Assembly (NCBI GenBank): GCA_034401135.1
Contig: JAWZSP010000007.1
Location: 3,472,001-3,536,000, forward strand
Direction: 5' to 3'
Source of the DNA: Volutella citrinella
Lineage: Eukaryota; Ascomycota; Sordariomycetes; Hypocreales; Nectriaceae
Length of the DNA stretch: 64,000 bases
In this document: positions 54,170 through 62,343 of the stretch, one piece after another
How positions within the stretch are numbered: position 1 is the first letter of the stretch
Layout of the letters: each line of letters opens with the position of its first letter
Notes under the pieces: model-generated
Told to the model about the DNA's origin: nothing
Database searches by the model: none
What the model saw: only the letters and a program-made list of their open reading frames with translations
Position numbers and translations under genes: made by a program

Positions 54170-56685
54170 ATGAGCGACAGTCCTGCACTTTGGCAGGCGA
54201 ATATGCAAGAATCGTCACCAGACACAACTCGTCGATGTCACGTCGGAATTAGGCTCTTGGAATCAAGTCCTCACGACTCGGGCTACGGCTCCCCCCGGGG
54301 CTCTCCATGTGCGCCACAGGGCCACTCAAGCAAAGGAAAACGTCGATACCTGCACAGGGATAGTCATGGCCTCACCAAGAGAGAATCTTCGATACAGACA
54401 CCAATCCTAGACGCGTCAAACAAGGACAGGTCCATTCCTTCTACTGCCTCACTTGGATCGGAAACCGGGAGCCCATGGTCGTACATTTGCCATGGCGGTC
54501 CTCAAACGCCTTCACCCGACGGAGCACGCAGAACAAGGTGGCTGGACAGGTTCGTCCCCAACCGACACCATTCAGCACCCCCAGCGGATCGATATAGAAC
54601 TACAAAGAATGCGAATGAGCTTTCCGTGCAGGAGAGACTCACACGAAACAAGATTGCTTCCCAAGACCCGTTTTATGTCCCCAGCGGTTTGGCCAGCCCG
54701 GATCACCATTCCTCATTTTACCTCGACAGCAGGGATTTAGCAAGAGGTCAGTAATATCGAAAAATTCTCATTAGACCTCGCTGATATGGACAAAGCTGGT
54801 ACAGTCCTCAGCCCTTTACCCCAGAACCAGGGACGCATGAGGCGGATAAGTCAGGGTGCTGTCTAGTCGGTCGGTGGTCTGGCTTCACCCACCTCAGCTA
54901 CAGATAATGGACGCGGGCGGCTTGTTCGTCGTGGGACCAATGCTCGAATGTACACAACGACCTTCGTCGCAGCCCCTCCATGTGGCGACGAAGACCTAGA
55001 AAAGCACGAGGGCCGGATAGCACATGCCTTGGACATGGATCGGGTCAGCAGAATTCTCGATTTTGGCCAACGCAGCTTGATCCCCGACCCCATCCGTACC
55101 AACTCCGGCCCTCAGACCCGTACAGTATGGAACGGATATCAGTGGGAAACTATGGACCAAGGTGGAGGTAAGAGAGAACGGGCTTCTTGCTGGCTCGCAT
55201 CTTGCTAATGAGTCAAGTGCGCGCGGTCAAGAAAAAGCGGACTCTCCCAACGGCGCCCCTTCGGTATGGTTGACTTCCTGTTCTGCGGCCAACTTGAGTT
55301 GCAACTGATGATTCGCCAGAGTACTAGATGCACCCAACTTGAAAGATGACTTTTACTGCTCCCCTCTGGCCTACTCTGTATCATCCCGGACGCTGGCCGT
55401 CTGTCTCGGCAGCCTTCTCTACGCATGGTCAGAGGAAGACGGCGTTCATATGATGCACGGTGCCCAGTCGGGCGCCTGGCTTACATCAGTCGCCTTCTCA
55501 TCAGAGCAGGGCGCCAAAGCCATCCTCGGGATTGGGCAGTCCAACGGTTCGCTAGTACTGACATCTGTGTACGATGGGTTGCCACGGTTTGAGGTGCAAC
55601 AGCCCTTCCCGATTGCATGTCTAAGCTAGCGACCGACATGCACCTTGCGGTCATCCCGAAACCCGCTCAACCCTGGCGTATCGGTCCAAACCGAGGATTT
55701 GGTGGTTGGCGACGAAATGGGAACTATATTCTACTACGTTGTTGAATGGCCTATGAACTGGGAAGTATCCAGGGATACATGGCCTGGGTCTGTGACACTC
55801 ATCGCCGAAATATCCGTACACTGCCAACAGATTTGCGGCCTCTCGTGGGCGCCAAACGGAAAACAATTTGCGTCGGGGGGCAATGATAATTTGTGTTGCT
55901 TGTTTGAGGTGGACCAGATCCTCGAGAAGGCCCGCCATTGCCTCAAAGGCGCCGAAACTTGTGCTGTCGATTTGAGCGAAGAAACCGTCTCCTCCAGCTC
56001 CGTCTTGGAATCGATATCGACTAGAGAGCACTGGTCCCAGGACGATGACCAGACCACAGACGCGTTGACAAGTCGGAACCCATTTGAAAGGACCGGGGCA
56101 CGGCACTCGACTGAACCTGTCTGCTACCTTGGTCGTGGCACAGAAAGGCATCGGTAGGCCCATGGTGCCGCAGTCAAAGCCATCGCCTTTTGCCCTTGGC
56201 GGCGAGGCCTGGTGGCGACAGGGGGCGGTTCCAACGACAAGTGCATCCACTTCTTCCATAGCGACTCTGGTGCCGCCCTTGCGACTATATCTGTATCTGC
56301 TCAGGTCACCTCATTGATGTGGTCGACGACAAAGCGCGAGATTGTTGCCACGTTTGGGTACGCTCAACCAGAACACCCGTTTCGGATTGCCATTTTTAGC
56401 TGGCCGGACTGTGAACAAGTCGCGGCGATCCCTTGGGAGGGCAAGCTGCGTGCCCTCTACGCCGTGCCCTACCCACGGGGGCCTGCATGCCCCTCGGGAC
56501 GCAAAGATGGCCAAACAAGCCATGAAGGTTGTATTATAGTGGCATCAAGCGATGAGAGCGTCAAGTTCCACGAGGTCTGGTCGCCAGAGAGGGGGACCAC
56601 GGTGGCCACTCCAGGTATTTTGGGTGGAAGCGATATACTTGAAGGGTTGGAAGGCATTGACAAGGAGGGTTCTGTGATCCGCTGA
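54170..56685 (+). CDS. AMA1: Meiosis-specific APC/C activator Ama1 (Cdc20/Fizzy family), interrupted by three in-frame TAG codons
   Basis: WD40 co-activator of the anaphase-promoting complex used in meiosis and spore formation. Exons: 54170-54746, 54805-55167, 55218-55263 and 55320-56685 (the first intron could alternatively be 54751-54811), 784 codons. The C-box that binds the APC/C is DRFVPNR (residues 126-132). The WD40 part includes VLDAPNLKDDFYCSPLAYS, LVVGDEMGTIFYYVVEWP, ICGLSWAPNGKQFASGGND and TGGGSNDKCIHFFH; the protein ends in IR, the tail motif that docks on the APC/C. Three codons are TAG: 54864 (codon 213), 55627 (codon 432) and 56155 (codon 608). Each stands where the family has Trp (QGAVxSVGG, CLSxRPTC, RHRxAHGAAVKA). 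There is no frameshift and no other stop. I infer sexual-stage A-to-I editing of UAG to UIG (read UGG). Unedited mRNA would yield only 212 residues. A recent pseudogene is the alternative. Confidence 0.9.
54848..54885 (+). promoter_or_regulatory. Putative editing hairpin around TAG 54864
   Basis: AAGUCAG (54848-54854) can pair with CUGGCUU (54879-54885), seven pairs with one G-U. The 24-nt loop contains the TAG at 54864-54866 near its middle. The base before the target A is U. The weakest of the three hairpins because the loop is large. Confidence 0.4.
55614..55642 (+). promoter_or_regulatory. Putative editing hairpin around TAG 55627
   Basis: UGCAUGUC (55614-55621) pairs perfectly with GACAUGCA (55635-55642), eight Watson-Crick pairs. 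The 13-nt loop (taagctagcgacc) contains the TAG at 55627-55629 in its centre. Hairpin-loop placement of the edited A is a reported preference of fungal A-to-I editing. Confidence 0.6.
56147..56169 (+). promoter_or_regulatory. Putative editing hairpin around TAG 56155
   Basis: GGCAUC (56147-56152) pairs with GGUGCC (56164-56169), six pairs with one G-U, extendable by a G-U. The loop ggtaggcccat contains the TAG at 56155-56157. Confidence 0.5.
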
Positions 56686-57149
56686 GTGGGAGGAGCGGGC
56701 CAAGAGCCCAGGCTGTGCCAGGTGACGCTATCAGAGATTGAACGACTGTGGGACGTTGCAACAGGTTTGGGGCAAGGCCGACTGAGGCGCCGCTATTCTT
56801 TCTTTCAACCAGATTTGTTCGTCAGACCCTAAAACCCGCGTTTAAGAAGTATTCAAAGTAGATTGCCATAATAGAGGGACGCGGCCGTCGATGTTGCCTG
56901 ACCCGAATGCAGTATACGGTGATTGATTTTGTGGGAGGCAGTCAGTAGGTCGGCAAAAGCCGATCTGAATATCACTATGTTCGACCAATAAGTCACCTAG
57001 CTAACCGTGAGCTAACGAGAATATAGAATGATGTGTACACATAACCCGATCTTGCGTGTAGTATGGCCTCGATGCAATCAAAACTCCCAAACTCCTAATC
57101 TATGCGCCCGCTGTTGTCCTTGCGTATTCCAACTCTCGTCACGTGGCTT
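56686..57149. other. Convergent intergenic space AMA1 / SYN8
   Basis: 464 bp of 3' flanks. No gene seen. Confidence 0.6.
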
Positions 57150-58074
57150 CTATTTCAAGATTGCGATCAAAAGAATGAGTATTATGATGAGAACCACGAT
57201 CGCCGTCATCTGCTTGTTCTCGCTAGCACCGCGAGCCACCCGGCCGAGGATCCGGCTTGCTCGGTCTAGGCGACTCTGGTGGCGGTCGGTAAGGCCCTCG
57301 ACCTCGTCGAGCATAGCGACGTGGCTATCGAGCTCATCACCAATCTGCATGCTCAACTCGCGCTGGCGGCCGATGGACTCACCAAGGCGGTCGAGCTGCT
57401 CGTCCTGCTGCTCGAGGATCTGCGAGTGGTATTCGTGGAGCTGCTGGTTGTCTAGCTGCGCGGCATCGTCCCGGTAGGCGTCGGTAGCGGTGGGATCGTC
57501 GCGGTAGCGACCGCCAAAGAGATCTTCGCGACCGGGGTCAATGGCATCTTGCTGGGGCGAGGCGGGTGTATCGCTGAAGCGGACCGACTTGGGCTTGCGG
57601 GCCCCCGAGGCAGCATGGGCGAAGTCATCGGCCAAGGCATCCGAGTTGGGTTGCGTCAGAGTCGCCGAGGCGGCGGCGTCGGCGAAGCCGTGGAACTGGG
57701 CAGTCAGGTCGTCGTACTGCTTCTGGAGAGCAGCGAGGTCTTCGGCGGTGCTGGCAGCGGCGCTAGAAGAACAGACGGCTCAGTACATCTTCTTGGACCT
57801 TGCGTGCGTGCTTGCGTGTGCGCAATACAGGGCATCTGATGCTGCCCTGCCGGGAGGGAGGACGGGGAGGTACTCACGCCTCATCGCCAGCCTGGGCGAG
57901 GCGGAGCTGCTCCTCGCCTACGGCAGCCAGGCCATCGCGGAATTGGTCGAGAGATCGCGAGAGATGCCCATCCTGGGAGTCGTCCTCAAGGTCGAGGCTC
58001 TGTGCGCGCTTGCGCTCAAGAATCGACAGCTTGATGTGGTCTGCCAGGAGGAAGAGCTGGCTGGAGCTAGACAT
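57150..58074 (-). CDS. SYN8: Syntaxin-8-like Qc-SNARE
   Basis: Tail-anchored SNARE of the endosome/vacuole pathway. Two exons, 57878-58074 and 57150-57762, give 269 residues; the ATG at 58074 opens MSSSSQLFLLADHIKLSILERKR. The N-terminal helices are followed by a disordered linker (KPKSVRFSDTPASPQQD). The SNARE motif runs from about residue 180 (HEYHSQILEQQDEQLDRLGESIGRQRE...HVAMLDEVEGLTDRH), with the zero-layer Gln expected in the LSMQIGDEL segment. A C-terminal hydrophobic anchor (MTAIVVLIIILILLIAILK) ends the protein, with almost nothing after it. The order and length fit Syn8/Tlg1-type proteins of filamentous fungi. Confidence 0.93.
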
Positions 58075-58884
58075 GGTCGGCGCTGTGTCACGAGTTCGAG
58101 GAGGCCGAGGGGGGGAAGCCTATGGGGCTTTGCGGCCTTGGGAAGGCGGAGCGTGATAGGAATTAAGCGACGGGCTTTGCCGTGGTGTGGGCAAATGGAA
58201 GAAGTGTTGGATACGATTTCCGCACTGATTATGCCTTGAGGGCGTTGATGTGTCGGTATAAGTAAGTGCAGAGGTAGGCCCGGACTTGGACGTGCAGGCT
58301 GCCGACAACCATCTTGTGGTACGTAGCAGTAAGTTCGTAGAGGCAGGGATTGGGTGGTGCACCTCCAGCCACCAATCCGGCTCCAGAATCAAGAGTAGCG
58401 ACCCACCCAAGTTCAAACCAGAAAAGGAAGCAGCCTCCTCAGTCGCGCACACTGTGGATAACATACGTACTTGCTTCGTCAAGAGCACCTCCACCCTTTG
58501 TGACATCTCTGGACCCATGGCTGCAAAACTGTGGCTCATTGCATTTAAATGCGGCTGCATCATGTCGCTTCTTCTACGTGTACGCATCTCTGTCCAAGAG
58601 TCGATTAATTTGCATGACCTCTTATTGTAATAATACTTTTAGTCTCGCCATCACCATGGGTGTGGGAACTGCTAACATACGAAAACAGCAATAACGCCGC
58701 CCATGACTCCCGAGTGCGCTCTGGATGAGCTTCCAAACCGGCCATTCCCATGTCCCTCTTCCCGCCATTGCCAGATTTCCCTCCTGACAAGGCTTAAGAT
58801 ACCTATGCGTAAAACTCCGAGTAATAGATTGAAACAGCCTCAATGGCATTAAATAGCAGCAATTGTAGACCACTCGGTCAAGGC
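58075..58884. other. Intergenic region between SYN8 start and next gene's end
   Basis: About 800 bp, promoter of SYN8 and 3' flank of the 58885 gene. No gene seen. Confidence 0.55.
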
Positions 58885-59748
58885 CTAGTCGAGTCTCATC
58901 TCAGTGTCGTTGAAGGCTTCCACTGGTTTGGGAGACTCGGCAGCCGAGAGGACGTCCATCCCATCAAACTTTGGTGTGGCACTCTTGAGGTTCTGGAGCG
59001 CGCCGTCTGCAGTCTGGCTCACTAGCTGGCCCTGGCGAAGATTCTCGGTGAAGAGGAAGAAGCCCTCAGATGCTTCGACGAGATAGGATTGAAGCCCCTT
59101 GCTCTCCAGAAGCACGCGCGCGTTGTTCAGGGCATAGTGGTTTTCGATATAGCGAGCCCAGCCACGCGCCGCAGCCTGGATATGCTCATCGTCGCTGAGC
59201 TTGCGCCAGCCGATGCCCAGATGCAGAGTGAAGTTGTCAATGACGGGAGCCGAAGGTCCATCCAGTGATGCGGAAGTCGTGTTAGAACCGAAGCTGGCGC
59301 TTGCAGAAGCGGAGGCAAGAGGGGAGGCATCCGGGCCACCAGCAGTGCGTTGAAGTTTGTGGTTCCGCACCATGGACAACTGGTCTCGGAGGGTGGCTTC
59401 TTCGGCGGCCTTCTTCTCTTCAAGCCAGGTGCCGGATTGAGTTGTTGCGTCGGAGACGTAGCGGGAGCTCGGCTTAATCAGGGTCATCCCCTCGCCGTAC
59501 ACCCACTCCTCTTCGGGTTCCTGAGGTGCAGGAGGGGCTTCAGGCTCAAGGTTGACGGAGGCTTCGTCGCGAGATCGCTTACGCCCAGCTGCGGCGGGCC
59601 TGCTTGCCTGGATGGACGCGCCAAATGATCGAGGGTGGGCGTTGTGGCGTGGGAAGTTTGTCATGCCAAGAGGGGTCTGGTGGGCAGGTTGAGGGGACAT
59701 GGTCATGACCGGAGAGGCAGACGAGTAGTGGGGGCTGAAGTAGGCCAT
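58885..59748 (-). CDS. Conserved fungal protein of unknown function
   Basis: Single exon, 287 residues, ATG at 59748. The first ~60 residues are Pro/Ser/His-rich with a basic patch (GRKRSRDEAS) that could be a nuclear signal. A short conserved block EEEWVYGEGMTLIKPSSRYVSDATTQSGTWLEEK follows in the middle. The C-terminal third looks folded (DNFTLHLGIGWRKLSDDEHIQAAARGWARYIENHYAL, ESKGLQSYLVEASEGFFLFTENL). I recognise this layout as a recurring hypothetical protein of filamentous ascomycetes but know no function. Codon use and frame are clean. Confidence 0.78.
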   Translation of the reverse strand: MAYFSPHYSSASPVMTMSPQPAHQTPLGMTNFPRHNAHPRSFGASIQASRPAAAGRKRSRDEASVNLEPEAPPAPQEPEEEWVYGEGMTLIKPSSRYVSDATTQSGTWLEEKKAAEEATLRDQLSMVRNHKLQRTAGGPDASPLASASASASFGSNTTSASLDGPSAPVIDNFTLHLGIGWRKLSDDEHIQAAARGWARYIENHYALNNARVLLESKGLQSYLVEASEGFFLFTENLRQGQLVSQTADGALQNLKSATPKFDGMDVLSAAESPKPVEAFNDTEMRLD

Positions 59749-62343
59749 TTTGATTGATGTGCTGAGATTGACGTTGTGGGTGACTGTGGTTTCTTGAGAT
59801 GGAATAGAAGAACTGCTGGTTAGTAGTCAAGACGACGAACAAACCGTTTGGTACACTGCAAGTGCCACAGAATGATAGACCTAGCCGAGGCCGAAGGGCG
59901 TCAGGGTAATGGAGGAATAAATTGGGAGGAAAGAGATGGATGATCAATTGGCTTGGTTGCTGGACGGGGGTGATGTGAGGCGCGTAGCAGAGTGTGGTGG
60001 GCGCGAAAGCTTGGGCGAAACGCGGACGAGTTGGGTGTAAGAGCACGAGGCCGAGATCGAAGTTCAGCGCGTGCCGAGTGTAAGGGTTAACAGGCTGAGG
60101 TGTAATTGTAGAGCCAGTGGTGGTTGGGAAATGAGGTGGTGAGGAAGAGGATGTGTGTCAATAAGTTGTGTGTGTGGTCGTGAAGAGAAGAGAAGATGGG
60201 AAGGGGAAAACGATGGATGGGCGCTGCGACTGGGCAAGCCGAGAAGGAAGAGAAGGGGCCCGCGAGTGGCTGCTTGGTTCCCAGCTGCAGGAGATCGGAG
60301 TGAGGCTTCGGCCTGGGGTAAGACTAAAAGTGCTCCAGCCTACCAGCACCAAGCCGCAGGGATCGGCTGCAGGGCACCACACGACATGCTCGGGGTACGT
60401 ACCGCGCAGTACCTGCCCACTCTCGTCCGGCCAGTCCGCGGAACGGTACTACGGTAGGTACGTACCACCTCAGCCCCCATGCACCCGCAGTGAGAGCAGT
60501 TGTGATCCGGGCCCACATGCTGCCTCAGGCCAGCTTGCCGGGGGTCTGCCGACCAAGCCTGCTTGCCTGCGCTTGCCCGCTTCCAGCGCCCAAGGTCGCT
60601 GAGCAGACCTAGCCCGTATCTGGACTAGCCGTCGCCCTGGCTCAAGTTCCTCACTGGTTGGGTGGACAACCTGCAGCGGGCGTCAGACTGAGTCTGATTC
60701 TTTGACCGGGTGGTGGAGGACGGCTAGCAACAGCAATAATTGATCAGTACGTACTCATCGCTCCGCCATTCCCATCCTTTCCGCATCTGGGATGTCCATG
60801 CCCAGGTTTGCTGGACCAAGCCGTTTCCAGTCCGCATCCTTCCCTTCAGCGTACGACGATGGATGTCTCGCTCGCGGCGCCGGACCTGTGCCGAGAGCCC
60901 GCCCACTGTCCACCAGTCAATCTTTTCCCAGCCATTCGTTCATCAACCAGCACCGTCTCTTATGATGAAGTTCCAACTGATAGGCCAACAGTGGTCCACA
61001 ACCCCTGGAATGGCCGTCCTGGCGTTGTTGGTCCATCGGCATTTTCGATTATTATTACGGAGTACCCAGCACCATTTTCAGTTCCGCCATGCCGCCACTC
61101 CAACCATCATTTCTACCTAAGGTAGTTAGGCCAGATTGTCCCAGTGCTGGCGAGGCTCACGGCTTCGGATCAATATAGTTTCGGCCAATCCACGGAAGCA
61201 GTTGCCTTTTCTGACCGAGCATGCAAGTCACATGACTATGCCCAGCCAACATGGACATACTCCCACTGATCATTAGGAGATCATCAATCACCCCATTACC
61301 ACAACTCTAGTCGGGACTGACTCGATCCCGTAGAGCCTCTCTCCAAAACTCTGTTTGGGGCAAACTCTGATGTCTATCACGCTTCCGTTCTAGCCTTTGG
61401 TTATTTCTCCTTGAGGGTGATGCGGCAGGGAAGCAGCATGGTTAGGAACTCAAGCCTCTGCTTCCTTCCGGCGTCTCGGCCGTGGTTATGGATGCAAGTT
61501 GCAAGCTAGCCCACGTGTCTAACATTACATCTCATCGACTGCCACGAGTCGCGGGGAGTGCTTTGACAAACATGGATAACGGCGATGCAGATAGCACTGT
61601 AACCAAATCCGCCCTACCAACGAAACATGGCAAAGTTGTGGCAATGCAGCGGCTTTCTTGATGGCTGAATGAAGAGCCAGATTCATGGTCGTACGTACTG
61701 TGACTTTCAACTTTGAAGGACTTCTTGAGGCACACGTCCTGGTGCTGGGCACAGCTATTGTCAAATTATTGCAGGCCACAACTCTCGCGTGGAGCCAGCT
61801 GATTTCATGTGTTCATTAATTTAGATCTCAACCACATAGGCCGGGTTGCTTTGGCCCTGAGACATTTGCCCTGCGAATGGGGCGCGCGCTCGTTTGATAC
61901 GAGGTGTCGTAATCAATTGACTGGTTGCTCTGCCTTTCAGAATCAATCGTGTGTACCTTAGGTAGAGTGGGTGTTGCGTTGACGTACCTGGCTAAGGCAC
62001 CTCCGTGCGGATTTCCTGCTGACAGTCCGGGGTACTTGGCTATAGTTCCGCTTGCAGTGGCACTCGAAGTCGCGTCCGAGCCCAACTGTTCCAGTTCCCA
62101 CTGCCTGCCACGGCATCCCACCGGCGAGGTACCTGGCGCCAGCACAGCCCGCCCAACACGCGCCCAGCAGTGCCAGCAGCCCCAGTAGGTAGGTAGCCCT
62201 GTTAGCCTAGCAGGGTCGGTGATGCTCTGTTGCTCCACGTCCACAGTGGTCGGCCGGTTGGCTTCTCGTCCCCGACTTCGACTTCGTTTTCGAGTCTGTC
62301 CAACTGCCCCTGAGCACCGACGCCGGGCCTCTCAACCGCCACC
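59749..62343. other. Divergent intergenic region between the 58885 gene and the PDK1-like kinase
   Basis: About 2.6 kb with no supportable gene. Short frames of 60-150 codons lack motifs. It holds the promoters of both flanking genes; the last 100 bp before 62344 are a C/T-rich leader. Confidence 0.55.

Noticed and set aside
54170..56685. AMA1 stops explained by repeat-induced point mutation (CpA to TpA on the opposite strand also turns TGG into TAG)
   Set aside because: RIP would leave many changes and lower GC, and would convert Gln codons too; here only three Trp codons are changed and the rest is intact. It is still the main competing explanation and needs RNA data.
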